DNA of 64,000 nt from assembly GCA_000722615.1 (NCBI GenBank), contig JOKI01000009.1, positions 62,001 through 126,000 of the forward strand, read 5' to 3'. Under the pieces are notes generated by a model. It was not told the DNA's origin. It saw only the letters and a list, made by a program, of their open reading frames with translations, and did not search any database. Position 1 is the stretch's first letter. The number at the start of each line of letters is the position of its first letter. The position numbers and the translations under genes are program-made. This DNA comes from Pseudorhizobium pelagicum. Its GTDB lineage: Bacteria; Pseudomonadota; Alphaproteobacteria; Rhizobiales; Rhizobiaceae. This document shows positions 37,365-49,255 of this stretch, one piece after another.

Positions 37365-37426
37365 GTGGCTATCCTTCCAGATAGAAAGCCCTTCGTTGGG
37401 GAAGGGTGTCCCACTGGCTTGGGTAG
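37365..37426 (-). ncRNA. serC leader RNA, candidate serC motif
   Basis: The leader between the serC promoter and start codon is short and highly structured. CCCTTC / GAAGGG (37389-37394 and 37401-37406) form one hairpin. CTATC / GATAG (37369-37373 and 37380-37384) form a second, whose loop holds the ribosome-binding site. A structured RNA upstream of serC is known in Rhizobiales as the serC motif, and the location agrees. Whether it binds a ligand is not known. The identification is from position and hairpins, not from a covariance search. Confidence 0.6.
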
Positions 37427-37449
37427 TCCTGAGCACTGTCTTAGTCAAG
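37421..37449 (-). promoter_or_regulatory. Housekeeping promoter of serC-serA
   Basis: On the minus strand CTTGAC (37449-37444) is followed after 17 bases by CTACCC (37426-37421), matching the rhizobial RpoD -35 CTTGAC and a weak -10. It leaves a leader of about 55 nt. Confidence 0.6.
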
Positions 37450-37500
37450 CGGCAAATGTCGCGCGCGAGCCGGTTGCGGTCGCATTTCCTCCGGCCCAAG

Positions 37501-37533
37501 CAAAAGCCGCCCGGCGGAACCGGACGGCTTTTG
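37501..37533 (-). terminator. Intrinsic terminator after the outer-membrane protein gene
   Basis: CAAAAGCCGcCCGG and CCGGaCGGCTTTTG pair over 13 of 14 positions around the loop CGGAA, with A/T runs on the flanks. It lies 17 bp past the stop. Confidence 0.85.
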
Positions 37534-37549
37534 TGAATAGTCGAGAAGC

Positions 37550-38389
37550 TTACTTGTAGACGATCGGCTCCAGCGGAGGCTCGTAGGCCACCGGCGTATC
37601 GCAGCCGCCCAGAAGGTAGCGTGCACCGACGCGCGCTTCGTGGCTGTAGAAGCCCTTGTCGTAGCCCGGACCACCATTGTCGACATAGCCGAACATGTCG
37701 CCGCCGGTAACGTGGCGGAAGCGGTAGCCGACGTCGGCCTTGAGTGCGCAGGTGAGGTCGATCGTTGCACCGGCCATCAGGGCGTAGGTGAAGCGCCAGC
37801 TCTTCTCGCCGCCGTGTTCGTTGCCATAGCAGCCGCCCGAATAGGGGTCGTTGCAGATGGTGTTGCGCAGCTTGCCCCACTTGACGTAGGTGCCGCCGAT
37901 GCCGGCGCCCACATAAGGCGTGATCGCGCCATAGGTGCCGAGATCCACATAGGCATTGGCCATCAGAGAGTAGGCGCGCATGTCGGACGTGTCGCTGGAC
38001 GAGCAGGCGACGAGCGGGTTTGACCCACCACCACATTCGCCGACGGTGCTGCCCTCGAAGTCGGCAGACGTCAGGTAGTCGAACGTCACGTCGGTGCGCA
38101 GGTAGCTGTTGATCTGGTAACCGACACCGGCACCAACCAGGAAGCTGTCCTTCAGCGAGGCGGTGGCGAAGTCCGAAACCAGTCCATTCGAACCCTGGAA
38201 GTATTCGACGCCGCGGCTCTTGTTGAACGAATAGCCGACATCGCCGCGAAGATACCAGCCACTGGCCTCCTTCACGGTGATTTCAGGAGCATCCATGAAG
38301 GGGAGCGGTTCGGGCTGATACACATCTGCAGAATGGGCGGCACCGACCGTCAGCAACAACGCGGCTGCGCCCAGCAGGCTCTTTTTCAT
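37550..38389 (-). CDS. Outer-membrane beta-barrel protein
   Basis: A 279-residue porin-like protein with a signal peptide ([17 protein letters not shown]). The mature part alternates aromatic beta strands ([87 protein letters not shown]), typical of Omp25/31-like small barrels of Rhizobiales. Three cysteine pairs are seen, which is a little unusual. The C-terminal residues after the last strand are Pro-rich. GGAGATG precedes the ATG. It has its own terminator and stands between serC and glmM. Confidence 0.84.
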   Translation of the reverse strand: MKKSLLGAAALLLTVGAAHSADVYQPEPLPFMDAPEITVKEASGWYLRGDVGYSFNKSRGVEYFQGSNGLVSDFATASLKDSFLVGAGVGYQINSYLRTDVTFDYLTSADFEGSTVGECGGGSNPLVACSSSDTSDMRAYSLMANAYVDLGTYGAITPYVGAGIGGTYVKWGKLRNTICNDPYSGGCYGNEHGGEKSWRFTYALMAGATIDLTCALKADVGYRFRHVTGGDMFGYVDNGGPGYDKGFYSHEARVGARYLLGGCDTPVAYEPPLEPIVYK

Positions 38390-38511
38390 GGCTTCATCTC
38401 CAAGCTCGTCATCATTGGCTGTCGCGCACGCGCCAATCGGTTGATCCTGGATGGATAATGAGCCGGAAAGGTAAAGAGCCGCTTAACTATACTAATTTAC
38501 CAAGACCGAAA

Positions 38512-38540
38512 CAAAAAGCCGGCGCAAGGCCGGCTTTTCT
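38512..38540 (-). terminator. Intrinsic terminator after glmM
   Basis: AAAAGCCGGC (38514-38523), loop GCAAG, GCCGGCTTTT (38529-38538): a perfect 10-bp stem with T-run for minus-strand transcription. Confidence 0.9.
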
Positions 38541-38559
38541 TAGTAGAATTTCGCTCGTG

Positions 38560-39912
38560 TCAGGCGACGCTGCGTACGTTCGAAATGACGCCGATCAGCT
38601 CGTTGACGATCCGGTGGATCTGTCTTTCGTCGTCGCCTTCCGCCATGACGCGGATCAGCGGCTCGGTGCCCGACGGACGGATGACGAGGCGTCCCCTGCC
38701 CGCAAGCTCCGACTCGGCATCGGCGATCGCCTGCTGCACGATGATGTCGTCGAGCGGCTTGCCGCCCTGGAAACGCACGTTCTTCAGCAGTTGCGGCACC
38801 GGCTCGAACCGCCGGCAAAGTTCGCTGACCGGAATGCCCAGCCGCTTCACCCGCGCCAGGATCTGCAGCGCCGCGACGAGGCCGTCGCCGGTGGTGCCGA
38901 AATCCGACATGACGATGTGGCCGGACTGCTCGCCCCCGACGTTGAAATCATGGCTGCGCATATGCTCGACCACATAGCGGTCGCCGACCTTGGTGCGGGC
39001 GAGGTTCAGGCCCTTGGACGTGAGAAAGCGCTCGAGGCCGAGGTTCGACATGACGGTGGCGACGATCCCGCCGCCGCGAAGCTTGTCCTCCGCCGCCCAG
39101 CTTTCGGCGATCACCGCCATCAGCTGGTCGCCGTCGACGACCGCACCGGTCTCATCGACGATGATGACGCGGTCGGCATCCCCATCGAGGGCGATGCCGA
39201 TGTCCGCCCTCACCTCGTGCACCTTCTTCTGAAGCGCGCCCGGGCTGGTCGAACCGCAGTCGAGGTTGATGTTTCGGCCGTTCGGCTCGTTGCCCATCGT
39301 CACGACGTCGGCACCCATCTCCCAGAGTGCCGTCGGGGCGACCTTGTAGGCAGCGCCATTGGCGCAATCGACGACCACCCGCAGACCCTGCAGGGTCACG
39401 TCGCGCGGCAGCGTCCGCTTGGCATGCTCCACATAGCGGTCGTCAACACCGTCGATGCGTTTCGCCCGGCCGATATCGGCGGACTTCGCAAGCTGCTGCG
39501 TCAGGTCCTTGTCGATCAGGTCCTCGATCTGCATCTCCAGTTCGTCGGAAAGCTTGTAGCCGTCGGGGCCGAAGAGCTTGATGCCGTTGTCCTGATAGGG
39601 ATTGTGGGAGGCCGAGATCATCACGCCGACATCGGCCCGCAGCGAGCGGGTCAACATGGCGACGGCCGGCGTCGGGATGGGTCCGAGGATGAAGGCGTCG
39701 AGGCCGGCGGCGGTGAAGCCGGCAACCATGGCGTTTTCCAGCATGTAGCCGGAGAGACGCGTGTCCTTGCCGATCACCACCCGATGGCGGTGGCTGCCGT
39801 TGCGAAAGATCGTCCCGACGGCGATACCGACGCGCATGGCGAGGTCCGGCGTCATCGGGAAGGTGTTGGAATGTCCGCGAATTCCATCGGTGCCAAAATA
39901 TCGGCGTGTCAT
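38560..39912 (-). CDS. glmM: Phosphoglucosamine mutase
   Basis: A 450-residue enzyme that converts glucosamine-6-phosphate to the 1-phosphate for UDP-GlcNAc and peptidoglycan. It starts [14 protein letters not shown], has the phosphoserine loop [16 protein letters not shown], metal-binding [13 protein letters not shown], and sugar-binding GGEQSGHIV and [15 protein letters not shown] 39912 follows GAAGGAGC. It lies downstream of ftsH, separated by a terminator and about 200 bp, as in other Rhizobiaceae. Confidence 0.96.
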   Translation of the reverse strand: MTRRYFGTDGIRGHSNTFPMTPDLAMRVGIAVGTIFRNGSHRHRVVIGKDTRLSGYMLENAMVAGFTAAGLDAFILGPIPTPAVAMLTRSLRADVGVMISASHNPYQDNGIKLFGPDGYKLSDELEMQIEDLIDKDLTQQLAKSADIGRAKRIDGVDDRYVEHAKRTLPRDVTLQGLRVVVDCANGAAYKVAPTALWEMGADVVTMGNEPNGRNINLDCGSTSPGALQKKVHEVRADIGIALDGDADRVIIVDETGAVVDGDQLMAVIAESWAAEDKLRGGGIVATVMSNLGLERFLTSKGLNLARTKVGDRYVVEHMRSHDFNVGGEQSGHIVMSDFGTTGDGLVAALQILARVKRLGIPVSELCRRFEPVPQLLKNVRFQGGKPLDDIIVQQAIADAESELAGRGRLVIRPSGTEPLIRVMAEGDDERQIHRIVNELIGVISNVRSVA

Positions 39913-40069
39913 ACATGCTCCTTCGTCACCGCGCCTCATGGCGCGTCATCGCGGCATGCGCCGCGGTCTGGGAGAGACAATGTCCCCAGGGGCTGCGGTC
40001 ATGCCACAGTTTCCCCATCGAGACACTTAAATTAGCGTCAAAACCGATTACATCCCGTTACCAACGGAC

Positions 40070-40101
40070 AAAGGCCACCCGCTTTCGCGGATGGCCTTTT
40101 T
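40070..40101 (-). terminator. Intrinsic terminator after ftsH
   Basis: AAAGGCCAcCCGC and GCGGaTGGCCTTT pair over 12 of 13 positions around TTTC, with a five-T run on the plus strand and TTTG on the minus. It lies 20 bp after the ftsH stop. Confidence 0.7.
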
Positions 40102-40120
40102 GTTCGGTGCTACGCCGATG

Positions 40121-42058
<1,938 letters not shown>

Positions 42059-42157
42059 CGAACTCCCCGGAACTGTATGGCAGCTCTAAAGCCACCTTGC
42101 TTGCGGCTTAACATAGGGTTCCGCCCACTGCTTGCCAAGGCGAACCGGATCGACTGG

Positions 42158-43459
42158 TTACCTTTTCCGCGAGGAATCGTTCCATGGAACCGGTGGGAAA
42201 GTGTCGCATCCGAAAAGCTCCGCCAACGTCGTCGCCAGTTTATAGTCGAACTGCGGCAAAAACCGGTCGTATGGCGCAAGGATTGAGACTGCGCCGGGCG
42301 CCGCCACCATGCCTCGGGCAGCGCGCAGCGCGATGGAAGCCGGCACACCGGGAAACAGCGCCTGCGCCTCCTGTCGGTCGACCCGCGCCGGACCGATCGT
42401 CATGGGTTCCGCAGCACTGTTCGTCACGCGGAAGCGGCTGTCCCAGTCGCGCGTCTCCCCCGCCGCAGCCTGAATCTCGGGCAGTTCGCGGTTCTCCCGG
42501 CAGAGAAAAAGACCGTTGCGGCGGTTGTCGAACACCACTCGTCCCGCCGTCAGGCGGTCGAGGCGGTGGGCCGCCACCATGTCCATCACCCGGTCCATGC
42601 TCTGCGAAGCCGGTCCATGCTCGCGCCCGCCGATCACGGCAGCCGAGGCCGCCAGCGCATAGCGCAATACCGCCGCATCTTCCGCCAGCGCAGACGGAGG
42701 GATATGCATCAGGGCGCCATGATGCACCTGCGCCTGCTCCGCGAGCAGAGCCGCCGCATAGTCTGAAAGCGCCCGCCGCCGCTCCCCCGCCGCCGCGATA
42801 TCGCTAAGGTCGGTGGCATCTGCGGATTGGAGCCTCGCCCTCGTCCTGACCCGCTCGTAGCGCAGATCGCCGTTGGAAGGATCATCGCTCCAGCCCTGCC
42901 CCGCCGCGCGCAGAAAGTCGCGGATGTCCTCTCGCCATGTCCGCAGAAAAGGCCGCAGCAACCAGTGGCGACGGTGCAGGAGCACCGCGTCCGCCATTCC
43001 GGCGTGTCCCGGAACCCAGCCGTCTCCGCGGGTCCGGCGCATGGCAACCGTCTCCAGCTGGTCGTCGAGCGTGTGGCCGGTGACGATCGCCGTGGCCCCC
43101 ATGTCCACGGCGGCACGGCACAACAGGGTGTAGCGCGCTTCCCGCGCGGCCGCGGAGATGCCGCTGCGCGGCTTCTCGTCGGTCCAGGCGAGGATCACGT
43201 GGGGAATATCGAGCTGGGCACAGAGCTGTGCGACGGCAGCAGCCTCGGCGGCGGATTCCGGACGGAGCCGGTGGTCGACGGTGACGGCAGTCAGCGCCAC
43301 ATCCCTGCCTGCATGCGCAGCCAGCGCCAGCAACAGGCCGGTCGAGTCGCTGCCGCCGGAAACTGCAACGAGAAGGCGCACGGGCTTAGGAAGCGTCTGC
43401 AGGAAGACGCGGACAGCCTCTGGCGCGGAAAGAATGGAAGGATCGGCGGCGGTCAACAC
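42158..43459 (-). CDS. tilS: tRNA(Ile)-lysidine synthetase
   Basis: A 433-residue PP-loop enzyme that converts C34 of tRNA-Ile2(CAU) to lysidine. It shows LLVAVSGGSDSTGLLLAL (PP-loop), TVDHRLRPES, GHTLDDQLETVAMR and RPFLRTWREDIRDFL. The C-terminal domain is more diverged, as usual. The start appears to be GTG 43459, a few bases past the cpoB stop, with a poor ribosome site, so translation may depend on coupling. Confidence 0.92.
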   Translation of the reverse strand: MLTAADPSILSAPEAVRVFLQTLPKPVRLLVAVSGGSDSTGLLLALAAHAGRDVALTAVTVDHRLRPESAAEAAAVAQLCAQLDIPHVILAWTDEKPRSGISAAAREARYTLLCRAAVDMGATAIVTGHTLDDQLETVAMRRTRGDGWVPGHAGMADAVLLHRRHWLLRPFLRTWREDIRDFLRAAGQGWSDDPSNGDLRYERVRTRARLQSADATDLSDIAAAGERRRALSDYAAALLAEQAQVHHGALMHIPPSALAEDAAVLRYALAASAAVIGGREHGPASQSMDRVMDMVAAHRLDRLTAGRVVFDNRRNGLFLCRENRELPEIQAAAGETRDWDSRFRVTNSAAEPMTIGPARVDRQEAQALFPGVPASIALRAARGMVAAPGAVSILAPYDRFLPQFDYKLATTLAELFGCDTFPPVPWNDSSRKR

Positions 43460-43469
43460 CGGCGGCCGA

Positions 43470-44477
43470 TCAGCAGCCGAGGCGCTTCTGCTCGGACGAC
43501 ACCTTCGCCAGCACGGGGCGCTGCGCGTTCGGATAGCGCTTCTTGACCTCGCTCAGGGTTGCGCAGGCGGTTTCGGAATTGTCGAGCGCGGCAAGCGACA
43601 TGCCGAGCTTCAAGAGCATTTCCGGGGCCTTGGGCGACTTGTCGTAGGTCTGGTGGGCATTCAGGAAGGTCTTGGCCGACTCGGTATATTTGGCCTGCGA
43701 GTATTGCGCTTCGCCAAGCCAGAAGCTTGCGTCCGCAGCCCGCTCGCCCTCGGGAAACTCGCTCAGATATTGGGTGAACCCCTGCTCCGCCAGCGCATAG
43801 TCGCCGGTGAGCACGTGGTTGTAGGCGACCTGATAGGTGTCGCTCTCGCTGCCGAGCGAAGCCGTCTGCTGGGTATCCGGCACCTGGCCGGGGTTTGTTC
43901 CGTTCGCCTGCCCCTGGGCGGGCAGTCCCGGACCTGGGTCGACGCCCGGCAGGCCGGAGGAATTGTCGACGTCATTGCGGCTGACGTTGCGCGGATTGCC
44001 GTTCTGGTCGAAGTCGATCGCGCCGAGGACCGTTTCCGGTGCCCCCGGCGTTTCGGCAGCACCCGACTGCCCCACCGGCGGCGTTTCGATGATGCGCGCA
44101 ACATCGTCGGCCGGCGCTGCGGGCTGCGGCGTCGCCGCGGTAGCGGCCGGTCTCCCGGCCGCTCCGTTTTCGCTCTTCTCGAGTTCCTGGAAACGGAACT
44201 CGTTGTCTTCCTGGGTCTTTCGCATCTGCTCCTGCATCTGCAGAAGCTGGAAGCTCATTTCCTCGATACGTCCATTCAGCTGGCGAATTTCCTCCTCCAG
44301 CTGCTGGATACGGATCGGCCCGTCGGTGGCTTGCGCCAGCACCATCGGTGCCTCCGGCGCGCGCGGCGCCTGCGATACCTGTCCGCGCTGCGGGAAAAGC
44401 TCCGGCAACGAGAATGCCCCGGCGGGGCCGCCCGCCGCCATCAGCCCCAGCATTGCTGCCAAGACAATTTTCTTCAT
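43470..44477 (-). CDS. cpoB: Cell division coordinator CpoB (YbgF)
   Basis: A 335-residue periplasmic protein of the Tol-Pal system. A signal peptide is followed by a coiled coil (residues ~55-95, QLEEEIRQLNGRIEEMSFQLLQMQEQMRKTQED), a Pro/Ala-rich linker, and C-terminal TPR repeats (YNHVLTGDYALAEQGFTQYLSEFPEGERAADASFWLGEAQY...). It links peptidoglycan synthesis to outer-membrane constriction. The GGACGG site precedes the ATG. A terminator behind pal implies a promoter of its own in the 175-bp gap. Confidence 0.93.
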   Translation of the reverse strand: MKKIVLAAMLGLMAAGGPAGAFSLPELFPQRGQVSQAPRAPEAPMVLAQATDGPIRIQQLEEEIRQLNGRIEEMSFQLLQMQEQMRKTQEDNEFRFQELEKSENGAAGRPAATAATPQPAAPADDVARIIETPPVGQSGAAETPGAPETVLGAIDFDQNGNPRNVSRNDVDNSSGLPGVDPGPGLPAQGQANGTNPGQVPDTQQTASLGSESDTYQVAYNHVLTGDYALAEQGFTQYLSEFPEGERAADASFWLGEAQYSQAKYTESAKTFLNAHQTYDKSPKAPEMLLKLGMSLAALDNSETACATLSEVKKRYPNAQRPVLAKVSSEQKRLGC

Positions 44478-44601
44478 ATCGTCCGTCCTGCTTTGATCTG
44501 CGCCGATTTGGCGCGACTGCAGATTTTGTCAATCCACGCCAAAAAGCAACTAAGCCCGCCCCTAAAATCAACTCAAGTTCGGCCAAACTATGGAGAAACG
44601 A

Positions 44602-44628
44602 AAAAGGCGGCCCCCAGGACCGCCTTCA
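44602..44628 (-). terminator. Intrinsic terminator after pal
   Basis: On the minus strand AAGGCGG, nine-base loop, CCGCCTT followed by TTT. It begins 25 bp after the pal stop and separates pal from cpoB. Confidence 0.75.
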
Positions 44629-44652
44629 CGATATCGTCAGATGGTGGCAGCG

Positions 44653-45195
44653 TTACATGCCGGCGCCGCCGAGCACCGTGACGGCGCGGCGATTCTGCGA
44701 CCAGCAGGAGATGTCGTCGCAAACGGCGACCGGCTTTTCCTTGCCGTAGGAGATCGTCCGGATACGGTTGGCCGGAACGCCTCGGGCAGCCAGATATTCC
44801 TTCGTGGCGGAAGCACGGCGTGCGCCAAGCGCAAGGTTGTACTCGCGGGTGCCGCGTTCGTCGGCGTGGCCTTCGACGGTGATCGCATAGTTCGGATAGC
44901 GGGCAAGCCACTGCGCCTGGCGATCGAGCGTCTGCTGTGCATCCGCGCGGATCGACGTCGAATCGGTGTCGAAGAAGATCCGGTCGCCGACGTTGACGGT
45001 GAAGTCCTGGCTCGAGCCGGGTGTCGAGGCCCCTGCGCCAGCGGCGCCACCGAGACCGAGATCGCCGGCATTGTTCGGCAGGTTCTTCTTGTTGGCGCAA
45101 CCGGCCAACGCCAGTGCGAGCGTCAGCGCGATGACGGCCGGGTTGCGGGCGAGGGTCTGCATTCGGCTGATTGCCGGGGTGTAGGTACGGCTCAT
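44653..45195 (-). CDS. pal: Peptidoglycan-associated lipoprotein Pal
   Basis: A 180-residue outer-membrane lipoprotein that ties the outer membrane to peptidoglycan. The lipobox is LALAGC, after an N-terminal lead of about 30 residues. The OmpA-like domain carries FFDTDSTSIRADAQQTLDRQAQWL and GHADERGTREYNLALGARRASATKEYLAARG with peptidoglycan-binding Asp and Arg. A shorter start at 45162 (MQTLARN) is possible. tolB lies upstream across a 171-bp gap with a hairpin. Confidence 0.95.
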   Translation of the reverse strand: MSRTYTPAISRMQTLARNPAVIALTLALALAGCANKKNLPNNAGDLGLGGAAGAGASTPGSSQDFTVNVGDRIFFDTDSTSIRADAQQTLDRQAQWLARYPNYAITVEGHADERGTREYNLALGARRASATKEYLAARGVPANRIRTISYGKEKPVAVCDDISCWSQNRRAVTVLGGAGM

Positions 45196-45321
45196 AGCCG
45201 GTCTCTCCTCAGATCAAGTAATAGAGTTGCCGGATTCTAACCGGAGGCAGTTAATCAACGTGAAATACATATGGTTAACGAACCGTTTCGGTGTTCCTCA
45301 ACCGCTCCTTTTCAGGAGATT

Positions 45322-45350
45322 GGGGCGGCAAAGAGGCGGCGTGCCGCCCC
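45322..45350 (-). repeat. GC-rich hairpin between tolB and pal
   Basis: GGGGCGGC (45322-45329) and GCCGCCCC (45343-45350) can pair, and an inner GGCGGC / GCCGCC is an alternative. There is no T-run, so it looks like an mRNA-processing or stabilising hairpin between the tolB and pal cistrons rather than a terminator. Confidence 0.45.
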
Positions 45351-45366
45351 TGTCCGCATTCTGCCA

Positions 45367-46671
45367 TCATTCGAGAAGCGGCGACCAGGCCGGGTCAGAA
45401 CCATAGGACGGTGTCTTGACCAGCTGCTCGTTGTAACCCGTCAGGTCGATGGAATAGAGCTGCGGTCCCCCTGCCCCGGCGTTCTGCCGGAAGAACATCA
45501 GCACGCGACCGTTCGGCGCCCAGGTGGGGCCTTCGTTGTGGAAGCCGGTCGTCAGGATGCGCTCGCCCGAGCCATCCGGCTTCATGACGCCGATCGAGAA
45601 CTTGCCGCCCGACTGCTTGGTGAAGGCGATCAGGTCGCCGCGCGGCGACCAGACCGGCGTCGAATAGGAGCCGTCCCCGAAGGAGATGCGGGTCTGGCCG
45701 GAGCCGTCGGCCCCCATGACATAGAGCTGCTGGCGTCCGCCACGATCGCTTTCGAAGACGATGCGGGATCCATCCGGCGAATAGGAAGGCGAGGTGTCGA
45801 TCGCGGCCGTGCTCGTCAGCCGCGTCGTCGTCCGTGACCGCAGGTCCATCGTGTAGATGTTGGAGTTACCCTCCTGCTGAAGGCTCATGATCACCTTCTG
45901 GCCATCCGGTGAAAAGCGCGGCGAGAACGTCATGCCGGGAAAGTTGCCTACCACTTCGCGCTGCCCGGTTTCCAGCTGCAGCAGGTAGACGCGCGGCTGG
46001 TCGCCCTCGAAGGACATATAGGTGACCTCCTGGCGGCTCGGCGAGAAGCGCGGCGTCAGCACGATGTCCTTGCCGTTGGTCAGCTGCCGGACGTTGAAGC
46101 CGTCCTGGTCCATGATCGCGAGCTGGCGCTGGCGGGCAGTCTTCGGACCACTTTCGGAGACAAAGACGACGCGGGTGTCGAAGTAGCCCTTCTCGCCGGT
46201 GACGCGCTCATAGATCGCATCGGCGATGATATGGGCCACGCGGCGCCAGTTTTCCGGCTGCGTGAAGAACTGCTGGCCGGTCATCTGCTGGCCGGCAAAC
46301 GTGTCCCAGAGACGGAACTCGGCGCGCAGGCGGCCGTCGCTCTCGCGCGTCACCCGGCCCGTCACCAGTGCCTGTGCATTGATGACCTTCCAGTCCTCGA
46401 AGCGCGGCTGCTGATCCGGATTGCTGATCTTCTCGATGAAGGCAGCCTTGTTGACCGGCGCAAACAGGCCGGAGCGCTGCAGGTCGGCGGCGATCACCTG
46501 GCTGATCTGGGCGCCAAGTTCGTTTCCGGACATGAAGTCGGTGACCGCGATCGGCAGAGGCTCGACATTGCCCCTGTTGATGTTGATCTCCACCAGGGCA
46601 TAAGCCGGTGCGAAGGACATCGCCATCCCGGCAAACGCGATCATCAGGCGGATGAAAATGCGTTTCATCAT
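45367..46671 (-). CDS. tolB: Tol-Pal system beta-propeller protein TolB
   Basis: A 434-residue periplasmic protein. A signal peptide ([24 protein letters not shown]) is followed by an N-terminal domain with [15 protein letters not shown] and a beta-propeller with repeated SPDG/SP.. blades ([47 protein letters not shown]). It binds Pal and TolA. TolA ends 20 bp upstream; the five tol genes run in one direction. Confidence 0.95.
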   Translation of the reverse strand: MMKRIFIRLMIAFAGMAMSFAPAYALVEININRGNVEPLPIAVTDFMSGNELGAQISQVIAADLQRSGLFAPVNKAAFIEKISNPDQQPRFEDWKVINAQALVTGRVTRESDGRLRAEFRLWDTFAGQQMTGQQFFTQPENWRRVAHIIADAIYERVTGEKGYFDTRVVFVSESGPKTARQRQLAIMDQDGFNVRQLTNGKDIVLTPRFSPSRQEVTYMSFEGDQPRVYLLQLETGQREVVGNFPGMTFSPRFSPDGQKVIMSLQQEGNSNIYTMDLRSRTTTRLTSTAAIDTSPSYSPDGSRIVFESDRGGRQQLYVMGADGSGQTRISFGDGSYSTPVWSPRGDLIAFTKQSGGKFSIGVMKPDGSGERILTTGFHNEGPTWAPNGRVLMFFRQNAGAGGPQLYSIDLTGYNEQLVKTPSYGSDPAWSPLLE

Positions 46672-46691
46672 AGTGTTCAGCCTTTCAGCTA

Positions 46692-47813
46692 TTACAGCAT
46701 TTCGCTGGGGTCGAAATTCACGACAACCTCGCTCCAGGCATCGTATTTTTCGACAGGAAGGTTCTTGAAGGGAGCCGAGCGCATCACGGCACGGAGCGCG
46801 CTTCCTTCGAGGGTACGGCGGGCGGTATCGGAACCGCCGGTCGCTGTGACTTCCGGACGACCGATGATCGCGCCGGTTTCGTCCAGTTTCATGGAAACGG
46901 TGATGATCACGCCGTCGGCACCCTCGATGCCGGCGATGATCGACCAGTTGTTCTGGATCTGACCGCGCAGTGCATCCATCTCGCTCTGGCTGAGCGAGGA
47001 ACCGCTGGTGGTCTTCTTGCCGCCCAGTGCAGCCGTCTCGGTCGAGCGCTTCGCCCCACCGCCGGAGGCCTCCTGCTTGTTGAGCAGCGCCGCGATCTCG
47101 TCGGCGTTGAAGTCGCTATCCTTGGATGATGTCGACTTTGCGGTTTCCTGCTTCTTGTCGGCAACCTTCTTGTCGCTCGGCTTTTCGGCAGCCTTCGGCG
47201 TCTCGGGCTTCTTCTCCGCAGGCTTCTCGGCAGGCTTTGCCTGTTCCTTCGGAGGTTCCGGCCGCGGGCGTGCGGCGGGCACGGGAATGGTGTCCGGAAG
47301 GGGGAGTTCTTCGGCAACAGCCGCTTCCGGCGCAGGCTCTGGCGTCGGTTCCGGCGTCGGCTCGGGTGCGATCTCCGGCTTGGTCTCCGGCAGGGCGGCA
47401 ACCTCGGTCGGCTTCGGCGCCGTCTCCTCCGGCACGATCTCCTTGATCGTATTGGTTTCGGTCGTCGGGTTCGGAAGCGGATTGTCGGTCTTTTCGGGAG
47501 CGGCCGCGACTTCCGTCTCGATCGGCCGTTGAACCGGCGTCGGCGGCGCCTTCAGATCGACCTCGTTGTCGCCGGCATTCTCGGCATCCTGGACGATATT
47601 CGGCTTTGTCGTCGGCACGGGCGCCGCCGTCTCCGCAAGCGGAGCCTTCTTGTCGCCCTGCTGGATCTGGGTGATCGATTCCACCGGAATGATGTCGACG
47701 GGCAACGCCTCCACGTCGGCCACATCAAAGGACGCAGGCGTGCCGAGCGACACCAGCGCGAAGCCGAGCGCCACGGTGTGTAGAACCAGCGATGTCCCGA
47801 GACTACCCTTCAT
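46692..47813 (-). CDS. tolA: Cell-envelope integrity protein TolA
   Basis: A 373-residue protein with a single N-terminal membrane anchor ([18 protein letters not shown]). A long periplasmic spacer is Pro/Glu-rich ([14 protein letters not shown]) and then Lys/Ala/Glu-rich. The C-terminal domain includes [33 protein letters not shown] and [16 protein letters not shown], the TolA/TonB-like fold. It transmits TolQR energy to TolB-Pal. The spacer composition differs from the alanine-rich helix of enteric TolA. Confidence 0.93.
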   Translation of the reverse strand: MKGSLGTSLVLHTVALGFALVSLGTPASFDVADVEALPVDIIPVESITQIQQGDKKAPLAETAAPVPTTKPNIVQDAENAGDNEVDLKAPPTPVQRPIETEVAAAPEKTDNPLPNPTTETNTIKEIVPEETAPKPTEVAALPETKPEIAPEPTPEPTPEPAPEAAVAEELPLPDTIPVPAARPRPEPPKEQAKPAEKPAEKKPETPKAAEKPSDKKVADKKQETAKSTSSKDSDFNADEIAALLNKQEASGGGAKRSTETAALGGKKTTSGSSLSQSEMDALRGQIQNNWSIIAGIEGADGVIITVSMKLDETGAIIGRPEVTATGGSDTARRTLEGSALRAVMRSAPFKNLPVEKYDAWSEVVVNFDPSEML

Positions 47814-47823
47814 CGCGAACCGA

Positions 47824-48279
47824 TCACTGCTCCTGTTCCTGGAGGGTCACAAGACCGATGTTCTTGAACCCTGCCGATGAAATCCGCGCCATGACCTGCA
47901 TGACGACGCCGTAGGCGGCGGCGGTATCGCCGCGCACATAGATGCGTTCGCTGTAGCCCGTGGTGGCGATCGCCTCGAGCTTCGGCACCACTTCGTCGAG
48001 CGCTATTGCCGTTTCCTGCAGGTAGATTTCCCCGGCAGGATTGACGGAAACGGTGATCGGCTGGGTGTCCGAATTCATCGCCGTCGCCTGCGTTTCCGGC
48101 AGGTCGATCGGCACGCCGACGGTCATCATCGGTGCTGCCACCATGAAGATGATCAGGAGCACCAGCATCACGTCGACGAGCGGCGTGACGTTGATCTCGC
48201 TGACGGGCGCATTCCTGCGGCCGCCGCGCCGTCTGCGGCCGCCACCTGAATTCTTTGCACCACCGGCTGACATGCCCAT
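47824..48279 (-). CDS. tolR: Tol-Pal system protein TolR
   Basis: A 151-residue ExbD-family protein. After a basic cytoplasmic lead rich in Arg/Gly comes the single helix with the proton-relay Asp: SEINVTPLVDVMLVLLIIFMVAAPMM. A periplasmic domain follows. ATG 48279 or the third-residue ATG may be used. It lies 24 bp after tolQ. Confidence 0.95.
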   Translation of the reverse strand: MGMSAGGAKNSGGGRRRRGGRRNAPVSEINVTPLVDVMLVLLIIFMVAAPMMTVGVPIDLPETQATAMNSDTQPITVSVNPAGEIYLQETAIALDEVVPKLEAIATTGYSERIYVRGDTAAAYGVVMQVMARISSAGFKNIGLVTLQEQEQ

Positions 48280-48303
48280 GAGGGAAACTCCTTCTCGACC
48301 GCG

Positions 48304-49023
48304 TTACTGCGCCGCCTGGCGCGGCTGCAGCTTCTCGTCGATCTGCCGCGACAGGATCCCGGAGAACTCGTCGGCAAAGCCTTCCATGCGGGCGGAAAGC
48401 TTGCCGGCATCGGCAGAGAACTTGTTGTAGGCGATGACCGCCGGAATGGCGGCGACTAGGCCGATCGCGGTGGCCAGAAGCGCTTCGGCAATACCGGGCG
48501 CAACGACCGCAAGGTTGGTGGACTTCGATCCGGCGATCGCCTGGAACGAGGTCATGATCCCGACCACGGTGCCGAAGAGGCCGATGAACGGAGCGGCAGA
48601 GCCGATCGTCGCCAGCGACCCGAGGCGGCCTTCGAAGGTTTCGCTCTCGCGCGCCATGGTCACGTCCATGGCCCGGTCGATCCGCATCTGCAGGCCGATC
48701 GGCGAACGGGCGCCCCGCTCGAAGCTCTTCTTCCATTCGCGCATGGCGGCGACGAAGATCGCCGAGAGGCCGGTATTCTGGCGCTCCGCCAGCGTCCGGT
48801 ACAATTCCTCCAGCGACTGGCCGGACCAGAACACCTGCTCGAACTGGTCGAACTGGCGCCTTGCCTTGCCGAAGCTGACGTACTTGTCGATGACGATGGC
48901 CCATGTCCAGACAGAGGCACCCATCAATCCAAGCATGACCAGCTTGACGATGATCCCAGCCTGCATGAACAGCGCCCAGAGACTGACGTCGTGGGTCGCC
49001 GCAGCCAAACCTACATCTTCCAT
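48304..49023 (-). CDS. tolQ: Tol-Pal system proton channel TolQ
   Basis: A 239-residue ExbB/MotA-type membrane protein with three helices. FEGRLGSLATIGSAAPFIGLFGTVVGIMTSFQAI and IAEALLATAIGLVAAIPAVIAYNKF are the conserved channel helices. Together with TolR it uses the proton gradient to energise TolA. It opens the tolQRAB-pal operon; the 232 bp upstream separate it from ybgC. Confidence 0.96.
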   Translation of the reverse strand: MEDVGLAAATHDVSLWALFMQAGIIVKLVMLGLMGASVWTWAIVIDKYVSFGKARRQFDQFEQVFWSGQSLEELYRTLAERQNTGLSAIFVAAMREWKKSFERGARSPIGLQMRIDRAMDVTMARESETFEGRLGSLATIGSAAPFIGLFGTVVGIMTSFQAIAGSKSTNLAVVAPGIAEALLATAIGLVAAIPAVIAYNKFSADAGKLSARMEGFADEFSGILSRQIDEKLQPRQAAQ

Positions 49024-49255
49024 CTACCTATATCCCCGAATCCAAACGCCCGGCACAGGACCGGGCGGGTTCAAAAGCGCTCTCGCGAGATTTACCTGGC
49101 CGCCGGAAGCGCTCGTTACCCCAAGGTGCCCTGAGCTTTCAGCATTGGCTTCTCGCTTTCAAATTTGGTTAAAGGAAGGCGTGCGCCGCACAAATTCCTT
49201 GTCTCGCAGTACACCTCATTAGGGTTAACGATACGTTACTGTAGCGTGACTTGGG

